A stretch of DNA of 64,000 nt from Climacteris rufus (taxonomy: Eukaryota > Chordata > Aves > Passeriformes > Climacteridae): NCBI GenBank assembly GCA_013398175.1, contig VZRZ01006174.1, positions 186,001 to 250,000 on the forward strand. Reading direction: 5' to 3'. This document shows positions 28,248 through 38,400 of this stretch, one piece after another. The notes below the pieces were generated by a model. It saw nothing but the letters and a program-made list of their open reading frames with translations. It was not told the DNA's origin and made no database searches. Numbering within the stretch: the stretch's first letter is position 1; each line of letters begins with the position of its first letter. The translations under genes and the position numbers were made by a program.

Positions 28248-28820
28248 TGTCGCTGGTAGAAAGTGTGAGTAACTCGGAGCCTTCAGCAGCAGTCTCGTGA
28301 CCTGAGAAAAGCGACTTTGGCTTCACCCAGTCTCTGAACAGAGTTGAGCCTGCATCCGAGCTCCTGCAGAGTCTAGGCTTAGTTCATGCACAGTGGTTTA
28401 ATTTAAGCAGGGAAGTAAAGAGACAAGGAAGGGTTCTTTTCCGCTTATTGCCAGCAGGTTTTTATTACTGGAGCCATGGAGGCTACAGTAAAGACAAAAA
28501 TGGCTGTCGGGGGTGTCTATTATAGCACGGAAGTGAGAGGAGGACAGCTGGGACAGAGCCAATCGCTGCGCAGGATTACAATGACTGACAGGGGTGCCGG
28601 CTGTCTGCACCAGCTGCCCTTTCGGGTGGGGACCGCCCCTGCCACCACGGCTGGGGAGCCCCTGCGCTGGCGACCCGGGGCTTGCTACCCCCGGCTGCAT
28701 CGGCGTGCGGGGGTTGGGGGGGGNNNNNNNNNNNNNNNNNNNNNNNNNNNNNNNNNNNNNNNNNNNNNNNNNNNNNNNNNNNNNNNNNNNNNNNNATCAG
28801 CTACCCCCAGAGGCACTGCA
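28248..28820 (-). mobile_element. Solo LTR of an ERVK-like endogenous retrovirus, copy 1
   Basis: Read on the minus strand the element begins TGCAGTGCC at 28820 and ends CGACA at 28248, giving TG...CA termini flanked by perfect 6-bp GTAAAT duplications. In minus orientation there is a TATA-like GCTATAATAG at 28517-28526, then an AATAAA signal at 28461-28466. The left half matches 51803-52160 closely by eye. An assembly gap (28724-28795) falls in its G-rich part, so the true length is uncertain. No internal retroviral genes flank it, so it is a recombination-derived solo LTR. The open frames of 100-129 codons here are spurious and partly run through the gap. It is antisense to GRM8. Confidence 0.88.
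28724..28795. other. Assembly gap (72 N)
   Basis: Unresolved bases directly after a run of G (about 28711-28723), inside the solo LTR. The equivalent place in the second copy (52160) is also unresolved. Confidence 0.99.
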
Positions 28821-28826
28821 GTAAAT
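28821..28826. repeat. Target-site duplication, right copy (GTAAAT)
   Basis: It repeats 28242-28247 exactly and fixes the right edge of the LTR at 28820. Confidence 0.85.
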
Positions 28827-29660
28827 AACATCTGTCAAAGAAAGACACCAGGATTTTTGTCGTGATCCATTTCTGAAAAATTTGTGTAGCTTTTATCCTT
28901 ATTTGCATTTCTGTCTGTATCATCTACAGAGATTTCTGTATGGGTAGAATAACTATTGATCATGAAAATGTAGCCTGAAAGACTACATCAATAAAGTATA
29001 AAAAGAGGAATTAAGAATCTCTTTGAAGAAATAAGAGATTTACTTGAAGATAAGTGATTCTGGCACAAATCTCATTCTAGCTTTTGTGTGTTCAGAGTTG
29101 CCTCTTGAGAATATACTGGAATTGTTTTGGGAATCCAGTAAAACAATATGTCAGGAAACCTGACCTCTGAATTTTTTTCAGAGTACGGGAGGCAATAAAC
29201 AAGGTTTTCTGAAGCACTAATTTCAGAGCTGACTCTGCCTGTTGGCAAACTGGGTTTAACTAGTGGTATCTGGAGACATGTTAATGAATTTCAGATTAAC
29301 ACAAGTGCTAAACCTAATGCCATAATTAAGAAAAGCCTGCCAATCACTGCCTCGTTTGCACTGGCACAATTTATTCTGTAGATTTCTGTTGCAATATTAG
29401 CATCTAGTAAGGACTGCAGTTAATTGCTAAATGGATTCTAAAAGAGAATTTCACAGGAATGAGAAAAATGACTAACAGAAGATTTTTGCAGCCTATCCCA
29501 CTGTCTATATCCTAAGGTTATATAATTTTTTGTGCCATTTTCTACATTTACCTGTCCAATCTCATTCCTGGAAGCAGGTCTTTTAAAAAGTAGCACTTTA
29601 AAAAAAAGTTTTTTGAATTAAAATTACTCATGTTAAATTCTGGGAATATTTTATGCATTG
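28827..29660. other. GRM8 intron between LTR and CR1 fragment
   Basis: AT-rich intron; I see no gene, repeat family or strong structure. Confidence 0.5.
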
Positions 29661-29703
29661 TCATAGAATCATAGAATCCTTAAGGCTGGAAAAGACCTCC
29701 ATC
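29661..29703 (-). mobile_element. Ultra-short CR1 3' end fragment, reverse orientation
   Basis: TCATAGAATCATAGAATCC followed by AAGGCTGGAAAAGACCTCC is the last forty-odd bases of a CR1 element read backwards. The two tandem 8-mers are the hallmark CR1 terminus. The rest of the element is absent, either through extreme 5' truncation at insertion or later deletion. Confidence 0.75.
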
Positions 29704-30544
29704 TATAAAATAGAAGATCTGTGAAATTGCAACAAAGGTTTTCACTCTCTCTGTGTTATAGGAGTTTTTTATTAATTTCATTGGATCTGTTGCACGTATT
29801 ATAGTGTCTGCTTCCTCCTTTGTTGCCTCAGCTGAAATTGCAAGAGTCATTGTAATCTTCATTTGACTGTGATATTGTTTTATATGCTTTCAAAATTAGA
29901 AGAAAATTACTTATTTGTTTCTAGTTATAATCTAGAGCTGCATTTTCACAGAGAGATTTGTTTCCATTTAGACTTATCTGCAGCTGTCTATTTTATTATT
30001 CAATCTTACTTACTTCTAAAGAGAAAGTATTATAAATTTCCATACCAGAATAAACCTAAGAATCACACATATCATAAGAATGCCTTGACTACAGCTATGA
30101 TTTCTTAAATACCTAAGCCTTTAATTTTTTCTCCAACATAAAGGTATTGAGGACTGGGCTCCTGAAGCTTTTCCACCAGGCTGCCAACAATTAATAATGC
30201 GGGTATTTCATTGGTTATCTTCATTTTTCATTCAAAATTATGCAGTGTGCATTGCACAGATTCACACATACGACAATACATGCATAGAATTACAGTATCC
30301 TTTTGCTTTTAAGGATGAGGCTCATGAAACACATTAGGCTGATTTTTCAGATACTCCTCATTTGATATTTAATGGCAGGAAAAGGGGCAGCAAAGAGGGT
30401 TACCTGTGGCTGTTTTACACCTCTCCCCTCTTGGTGGTGCATCAAAATGGTGGCAAATATCATGTCATTGTGATTGATCCTTTGCAACTTTCTGAAAATC
30501 TGGGATCACTAGACCTCAGAAATAGTTACTGCTTACAAAACCAG
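29704..30544. other. GRM8 intron between two CR1 fragments
   Basis: AT-rich intron. Short open frames here (for example 29863-30108) have no recognisable similarity. No feature is supported. Confidence 0.5.
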
Positions 30545-31075
30545 GCTGGTCCCTTGGAGATGTCTAGTACAGCCCCCTCTGCTCAGAGTAGACTGAGCTA
30601 CAGCAACAGGTTGTTCAGGTCTGCATTCAAATGAATGTGAAATATCTCCAGGGATGGAGACTCGTCAACCTCTCAGAGCAACCTACTCCACTGTTTGTCT
30701 TCTTGCACTCTGAAAAAGTGTTCCTTTTATGCTTAAACATAACTTTCTCTGGTTTGGTATGTGCCCTTTGCCTCTTATCCTGTCTCTGGAAGTGACTGAG
30801 AAGAATCCGACTCCACCCAATAAGATATTTATACACACTGATATAAGATTCTCTTCTCAAGTGTTCCCTTCTCCAAGTGAAGTCTTAGCTCTCAGCTTCT
30901 TCTTGCATGACCTTCACCATCTTTGTGGCCTTTTGTAGTACTCATTCCAATATGTTCATGTCTCTCTTACTGTTGAACCCAGAACTGGACACAGTGCTCC
31001 AGCTGTGGTCTCACCAGTGCTCAGGAGACAGAAAGGATCACGTCCTCAACACCCTGCTCAGCATCAGCAGTTCAT
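30545..31075 (-). mobile_element. CR1 LINE fragment, reverse orientation
   Basis: From left to right the plus strand shows reversed CR1 landmarks: CTAGTACAGCCCCCTCTGC, ATCTCCAGGGATGGAGACTC, CTACTCCACTGTTTG, CTGAACTGG-like CAGAACTGGACACAGTGCTCC, and GGTCTCACCAGTGCTCAGG. These are the 3' untranslated region and the end of the second CR1 reading frame. Frame breaks are frequent. The right limit is approximate because similarity fades after about 31060. Confidence 0.82.
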
Positions 31076-31800
31076 CTGCTACCACCACACTGACCCTTTT
31101 GCATCAGAGAAGGAACTTTTCTTCTGCCTTTGTTAAGTCTCTGCTTGGACATACTACAAGTCTCTATTTCTGCACCAAATAAGTACAGATTTTCTTATCT
31201 CTCCTTTGTTACTGCTTCCCTCTACTAGGTGATGGGGATGCCTCCTCCATAAGGAGCCTGCAGAGATGTGTCATCATCTCTTGGGAGCTTGGTCTCTGAT
31301 ATGTTGGGGCAGCTGCTCAAGTGTGTGCTGGGGACATGCTGTGTCACTCCCCCCCCACCCCGGCACACAAATGCTCCCCTCAGCAGCAGGGTTTTCAGAC
31401 AGCTTTTGCATATCATCTGTAGGAAACACTTCTCTGGGAACTGTACACTGGGCTTGTCTGGCCCTTAAACACACCTCTCCCAGCAGTTGCTGAATGGAGT
31501 CTTGTCTCTCCTTGCTTGAAGCTCAAAGCACCCTTTGATCAGGAATATCTTCATTACAAGCTGCTGGAAGTCACAGGCTCTGTGGCTGCTTTTTCCTAAT
31601 GCAGCAGGTGCCCTGACATTCCTCCAGGAGTTCCCAGAAGTCCCCAGCTATCCCAGAAGGAGTTCACAGACTCCTGCTGAGCAATCTGCTGTGTCTGGTG
31701 CCTGCCTCTGTTTGCTCTGTTTTCCTTGTCATTCCTGTTCCCTTGGCTGTTTTTTAAACTCTGAAAATAGAAGAAAGAAAAGAAAAATTGTATCCCTCTT
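31076..31800. other. GC-richer interval of unknown origin
   Basis: From about 31190 to 31780 the sequence is clearly richer in G and C than its surroundings and carries overlapping open frames on both strands. It includes a C run at 31350-31357. It adjoins the CR1 copy and may be repeat-derived, but I found no LTR termini, duplication or protein similarity. Confidence 0.4.
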
Positions 31801-34004
31801 TGCAGCTGGCTTAAGATTTTTCTGTGTTAGTGAAGTATTTGAGTTTTGCATGTATATGAAGAGGATGTGGTAATTATTACCTGTAGAAATTACAGGACAT
31901 TACTAAATGGACTTTTACTTACATGTGACCAAGCTAGTTCATTCTTCTTCATGATCAGTAGTACCTTTATTGACAAGGATAGAGGTCTTATTCTACAGGA
32001 ACAACAAGGTAATATACATAAAGATATTCAGATTTTTACCTATGTCCCTGATGAAATGTTGAGAGACAGCAGTGCTGGTATACAGTGTTATTGTTATGCA
32101 GTCCTTGAGTGTTACAGTAATATAATAATAATTTACTTCACCTGGTAAATCTCTTAGCAGTCTTGAAGAAAAATGAATTTCAAGGTTTCTTACAGAATAT
32201 CAAATAATATAAAGTCAGATTTAAAAATGCAGTTTATAACCTTTCATTTAGGCAAGGACTTAAGAATCTTCTTAAGGCATAAAATTGTATTTAACAAGAA
32301 AGTCATCTATTGATGCACTGAACAGAGTGGCATTATCCCTGTAAAATTATGCATGTGTCTAACTGTATTGTTAGTGGCCACCTTAATGAAATTGTCAGCA
32401 ATCAGTTGGCAGAAATGTGATTAAGACACATTATAATCATGATAATAACTACTTTTGAGACCAAATAGAAATAAATTTGAAAATATAAGATGTTTTCTTG
32501 AGGCAATGATCTGAACATCTTTTCTTTCAGGAAGTTTTGAGTAACAAAAGATCTATGTATAAACAGTAGAGATGACACATAAGTTGTAGAGATCATTATA
32601 CAATTTCAGTTGACAGACACATAACCTTTTTTAAAAAAAATGTTATCTGCTCCATATTTAGGACTAAAGATCTTTAGTCGGAGTTAAAATTATGTCCTTT
32701 TATTAACTTTCTTCAGGTTCTGAAATGACAGGTGCTGATTACTGAACAGAATTGTACTCATTTGCTGTTAAAGGACACTGAGATTTCCACAGTCAGAACC
32801 ATCAAAAAAATGAGGAAAGAGTGGAGACGCAATGACAGCAGGGAGGAGAGATAGCAGCAGCTGTAAATCACTGTTGCTGCTTTGAACAGCCTGTGTTACG
32901 GCTCCTTACCCACTGCAAATCTGGCACTAGCAGTGCAGTGAAGACATGACAGATTCAGATGTTTCTGGATGTTTTGTCAGTCACTGTTATCACCAGGCTT
33001 GAGGAGTTCATCTTCTCAAAGAGGGCATGGGCTCTGTTGTTGAAAGGGAGAACATCACACTGGTATCTTCTCCATAATGCTCAGTATTTGCTCTGGTTAT
33101 ATAACTATTTAATAGCAATGTTAATGAAAAAAGTCACTTAAACCTACTAAAAAAATAGAAAGATGACCAACCAAAGTGACAAAATTAAATTTAAAATTCT
33201 TATTGATCTCAGATGTATAATTTTTAGCCTTGAGTTCTAATGCAAAACTAAATCACTTCTTGTGCAGTGCAGACTTACATATTTCACTTGGGGTCACCTC
33301 AGACATGGAGGTGTTTGAGTTAGCAGTCTGACTATGACAGAAATCTGATTCAGAATCACTTTGAAAACTTGCCAGACAGATTTCTGCAGGTTATAATGTA
33401 GAAATTGGAATATTTCTGTTTCCATTCCACATACATAATATTGTGACTCTCTGAATACTTAAGACTGAAAGAAAAAAGAGGTCTTGGGTTGCAGTTGGTG
33501 TTGTAGATTTTTTTAATATTGGTTAGCTGGTTGGTTTGGGGATATGTTTTTGTTAGTTAATTTTTTTTATTTGTTGGTCTTTTTTTAATGGAATCAGTAT
33601 TAAGTACATTAAGCAGCAATGCATGAATGTAAGTCTAAGGAAAAATGACATTTCTAATTGCTTTAGTAGAAGCCTGTTATATGTGGTTTTAAATTAATAT
33701 AATTCCTCCTCATATCTATATTTAAAATTCAGACACTTGTTTCATGATTTTCATAGTTTCAGAACTTGAGTAAATGCTCTGGTCAAGTTACACCACAAGC
33801 CAAGCCTAATTGTTAGTTTTACAGGTGGTTCTTAAAAGTATGTTATTGTATATTCTACACTGTGACAGTCCATAAGCTTCTACTTGTGTAGTGACATAAC
33901 TAACAACCAGTGTAGGATCATAATAATAGTATAAAATAAATTTGGAAGTGATGTTTAAGAGATATTGGTTCTATCCTACTAGTAAAATTGGGACTGATTG
34001 TGTA
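31801..34004. other. GRM8 intron, 31.8-34.0 kb
   Basis: AT-rich intron with an 18-bp perfect palindrome at 32662-32679 and T-rich low-complexity DNA at about 33500-33590. No exon or mobile element is recognised. Confidence 0.5.
32662..32679. repeat. 18-bp perfect palindrome
   Basis: GACTAAAGATCTTTAGTC reads the same on both strands, centred on AGATCT. It may be chance in 64 kb of AT-rich DNA; no bound factor is suggested. Confidence 0.6.
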
Positions 34005-34320
34005 GCTTTCACTGCTAACAGATACTTGTCCATCTTGTTCCTGAAAAATGTCTGCTAGGATGACTTCACAGCCCCTTGCAGGCAATCTATTGCTTCAGTG
34101 CCTTAAGTTTAACCTCAGTATGCCTTCTTGCAAGTGAAAGTTGTTATTCCATGTCTTGGAATAATTATCTCAAATTTTCAGTTTATTTTAAATTCATATA
34201 ATCTTATTATTTCTACCTTTTAACGTTTGTAATATATCATATATCAGTCTCTTCTTCTCTGAACTTAACTGACCTGCTTTCTTTAACCACTTACTGAACA
34301 CTTTATTTTCTCAATATCTC
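34005..34320 (-). mobile_element. Ancient CR1 LINE, 3' portion, left of an inserted LTR
   Basis: Reversed CR1 landmarks include ACTTGTCCATCTTGTTCCTG, then GACTTCACAGCCCC and a block that decays toward CTGACCTGC. The element is interrupted at 34320 by the solo LTR and resumes at 34599. The divergence is high, so this is an old copy. Confidence 0.65.
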
Positions 34321-34598
34321 TATGGCAGTGTGATGCAGTGATCCGAATAACGAGACAGCACATGCCTTGGTTTGCAAGGGTCGAGAGCCAGCCAGCAGCA
34401 GCAGCCTGTTTATTGTATTGTCCTTTTTTATAATAGGAACCCAGGTATACGATTGGCTGGGTTCTACACTGCCCCAGTCCAGAACATATCATACAGAAGG
34501 ACAACAACAGGTGATTATCTTATTATTTTCATACTTTCCATGTGGGAGAAGGATTTTTCCCACAAGCAGCCACAGGCAGAAAGCCTTGGGCCACTACA
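34321..34598 (-). mobile_element. Short solo LTR of an ERVK-like retrovirus, minus copy
   Basis: On the minus strand it runs from TGTAGTGGCCCAAGGC at 34598 to CACTGCCATA at 34321. The flanking hexamers are TATCTC (34315-34320) and TACCTC (34599-34604), a 6-bp duplication with one mismatch. It is a near full-length relative of 41241-41510 in opposite orientation; both have TG...TA ends. About 278 bp is short for an LTR, and no internal region is attached. It is antisense to GRM8 and sits inside an older CR1 copy. The open frames of 74-113 codons that overlap it are incidental. Confidence 0.85.
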
Positions 34599-35440
34599 TA
34601 CCTCCTCCTCTCTTATTTCATACGTTTCCTAAAATGCTCTTCTCAAAATCAGATATAATATTCCACCAAAGCTCTTGCTATTATTGGGTGGGATGGAAGA
34701 GTCTTTAAAAATAATCTGTATACATTTCAAAATGCCATTTTTTACATAAAATGTTGTCATGTTCAGCTTGTGATAGAGCCACTGGTAGTAATGGGATACT
34801 ATTCCTCTCTACCTGTTGTTTCCATTCTGCAATGAACTGGTTAATTTTTCTACCATCAAATACAGATCTTGCCCTTATTTGTACCTAATTTTCTTCAGAC
34901 TTCAATCTCCTTAGATAATTTTGATACAATGCATTTGCAGTTGTCTCAGCATGGTGTCTGTCAACTTCTAGATGTAATAACCCTATTTTTGATTTCTTTA
35001 TCTAAACTAGTAAAGAAAGTAATGAATACACTTAGACAGCTGTGGAACAGTACTGCAAACCCTTGTCCAGCAAGACAGTGAACTGTTTATAACAACACTC
35101 ACTAATTCCATCCAGGAAGTGTTTCCCTAGTTTGTTTATCAAAAGGTTCATGAGGGAGAGTATTGAGTAGCTTTCTAAAGGCAAGCACAATGACAATGTG
35201 ACTGCTTTTCGTGTATCCAAAAGGTCTATTATGCTATCATGGGGAAAAAAAATATTATTTTGACATGACTTGTTCTTGATGAATCCACTGTCACTGTTAC
35301 TCATCTTCACAACTTTCTTATCTTGTAAGTGCTCAGACAGTGTTTGATTATTTGTTCTACCATTGTTTAGGAACTGAAATTGAGCTAACTGGCCTTGAAT
35401 TTTTTGACTTTTCCATCCTTCTCCCACTTTAAAATAAACA
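34599..35440 (-). pseudogene. Ancient CR1 LINE with decayed reverse transcriptase, right of the LTR
   Basis: This continues the CR1 copy at 34005-34320. The minus-strand frame at 35427-35032 (131 codons) retains pieces of the CR1 reverse-transcriptase domain: a SGFIKNKSC segment, corresponding to the family's GF-x-K-x-x-SC motif, and an LLINKLGKHFLDG segment, corresponding to the region after the first catalytic aspartate motif. The aspartate-containing block between them has decayed. On the plus strand TTTATCTAAACTAGTAAAG and CCTAGTTTGTTTATC are recognisable reversed CR1 blocks. Order and spacing fit one element reading from right to left. It cannot encode an active enzyme. Confidence 0.72.
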
Positions 35441-38400
35441 CCATGTTTATTTAATTTGATGTTCCTTGAATTGTATATTCTCTCGGTCCTTAATAAGAAT
35501 ACTGTCTCTTAACAAAGAAAAGTGTAATTTCTTGAAATTTGGTAAGACCATTACAATCAGTGAGAGCTGACATTAACGACATTAAAACTCATAGTTTCTT
35601 TGTAGCTTTATAAAGTATGCCCTTAAGAAATGTGGGTAAAACTTGGAGGCATGAACTAGTATCTCTGTTCTACATAGCACATTGCTACTTTTGAGAAATT
35701 ATTCGGAAAATCTTAGAATTGTTTTAGAACAATATAATACTTAGGAGAAATCTAAGAATCATGGAAGATATAGTAAAAGACCCTAAACCAAAATGCTCAA
35801 AACTTGCACTATTGAGAATGATATTTAAGGTGTGATCTTTCAAAAGACAAAAACATCTGCTGTTCTCATAAAACTGTCATTGGTTTGCTTTTGTGACCAA
35901 CAGTTTTGAAACTGTTCCATGAGAAAACTTTTTTTCCTTAGCCTTTTCCATAAAATTTCAGTGATAATTTGCTTTTCAGCTTCTCTACAGAGAATTTTAA
36001 CAACATTCACATTTAAGGCTGTTAAGTGGGTAATGCAGAATGATCAAAGGCCCAGCAATGGCCAGCTGGTCCCAATAATCTCTTATTTTTTATGTCACCT
36101 AATGAAAAAAATATTATTTGTTGAATAAACTGTATCTTTTTTTATGGAAGAAGTAGTCTAAAATTTAATCTTTTGATAACATTAAGAGAACAAAATGAAA
36201 ATAGTAAATTTATTCATCAGTAATTAAAACAGATAAAAAGGCAAGATTAGTAACAGACATTCTGAGAGTACACAGAGTTAGAAAATGAGCAAAATGACTG
36301 ACATCCATCCAGTGTTGTCTTATCACATCTCTACAGTCAGATACAGTAAGATCCTCAGGTAATATTTGGAAACATATTCACTACAATCTTTCAAGTGGAA
36401 GTTAGTAGCAATGAGAAATAGGATTTCAGCCACCATTTTCTTGCTGTGGAACTTAACTCCTTTTCAACTGTGATGTTCAATGATATTTTGAGGCAAACTG
36501 ATGAATGATCAGTTAAATGATCATATGCTAAATGATCATATGAATTCATTCCATTACAAACCTGTCTAGATTAGAAAATCAACCAACCAACCAGGAAACC
36601 AGACCTGTGTAATGAACATGTATTTATTCTAAATCTAATTTTGTTCTAAATTTCATTATTATTTGCTCTTCACTATTGTAAGCCCTGTGTTGATAAATAA
36701 TTTTTATGTTTCTTGTGGTTGAAAAAGAGAAAGTTAAATGGGAAAAGAAGAAAAAAAATATTATTATTCACTGTTATAATCAGTTTGTGAGATTAAAATC
36801 ATTAAAATTAATACCTTTGTCAGAAACACATTACATTACATATTCAGACCCTTTCTGACATGAGAATTTTAATGCAGATGATCAGACCCTAGTTCTGCAT
36901 GTGTGAGAAGGGGTGGAGGGGTAGGAGTGGGGATGGGGGGAAGTGAAGTAGCATTAATTAATCATATTAACAAGATTCAAGATAACTGAAGATTTCTATT
37001 TATCTAGCTTATGTTTGACTGGAATTTCACGTAAGTGTATAACATCTGAGCTTTTAGAGAATTTACAATGTGAATGAGTATGACTGGGTTCTTTGTGAAA
37101 CTGTCTGTGAAATGTTTCCTAGGCCGTCACCCTGATATTACTGATGGACTAGGAACTGGAAGTGAGGACTGTTGCAGTGTACAATAGATTGTCTTTAAAT
37201 ACTTTTTATTTCTGTATCTCATTTTTATCCTGCCAGTTTTCTCTAAAATTTATAAACCTTCTATCTCTGCAAAGGGAGAATTAAAATGAAAACAGAAAGA
37301 AATGAAACCTGGTTTAATTACAGGACTGAAAATTGCTACAGATAGTTTTTGGAGCTGCAAATTATTCTTAGGTGGATGTTTTAAGAGAGTTTACTTGTAT
37401 ATTGTCTGATTTTTTGGCAGAACTTATTAAAATAAAGTAGCATTGGATTTCTTTAGGAAGCACTTTATAATAGGTACACTTTTACTGTTGGGCTTATATC
37501 ACTATTAATAAATTTCTTAACTGCCTTTTATGCTGTGCATTTTCTAAGGATTTACTGCATTTGTACTCCTAAAAGTGCTAGTTTCCTGGAAATATACATA
37601 GATGAGATTTTAGGGCTTCTGTCTCAAGCAAAAATTAAAATGTAAGTTTTTGCATATACTTGTACTCACCACCAAAATCACAGGTATATGCCTGCTGTAT
37701 TTTTACGTTTGTTAAAGTAATAAAAACCAATCCTTTGCTCTAATGATTTAACTTTTATTTGTTTCATTTCCTTATAGCACATATAAAAGTGGTGCAAAAA
37801 AAAAAAAAACCAAAACCATCAACAAAAAAATGTTTTGGAGGGATTAGGAGCATGTGGTTGGTATGTATGCCAGGGTTTAATCTCCCTAAAGCTTTAAAAA
37901 GCAGTGATAAAAGCCAAATCCACTTTCTGCTAAAGCTAACAAATAAACAGGAAGGAATATATCAAGAGGAGGAATAACCCTATTCTTTCCAATAATAAAT
38001 GGCTTTGCATACTAATAGGAAGACCTGCTAGCCTGCTGGAGGTGAGGAGGGATTAGCATCAATTTGTGTTTTAGCATTGCAGGAGGCTCCTAATTCTAAG
38101 GCAGCTCCTGTCAGAGTCACCCTAGCAAGCCAAGGACTGAAGCATTTTTTCCTGCCTAATTCATATTAAATGGCAGACTCTTGTAAATATAAGCAGACAA
38201 TAAGAGTGCCCTCAACACTGAGTGAGCATCAGACCTGTTTTTAAAAGTCGATTTCATTCTGGTCACATTGATACATTTTGTTCTTTCATTACCATGAACA
38301 TTATTTTTCAAAAAATTTTATAGTCTCCTTTTGCTTCTTCACTGAAACAATATTTTCTCTTGTTTCTCTATTTCTGGCTAGTCAAAACAGGCTTCTCCTT

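Noticed and set aside
28476..28865. Open frame of 129 codons on the plus strand
   Set aside because: It lies in the antisense strand of a solo LTR and runs through 72 unresolved bases, so the frame is not real.
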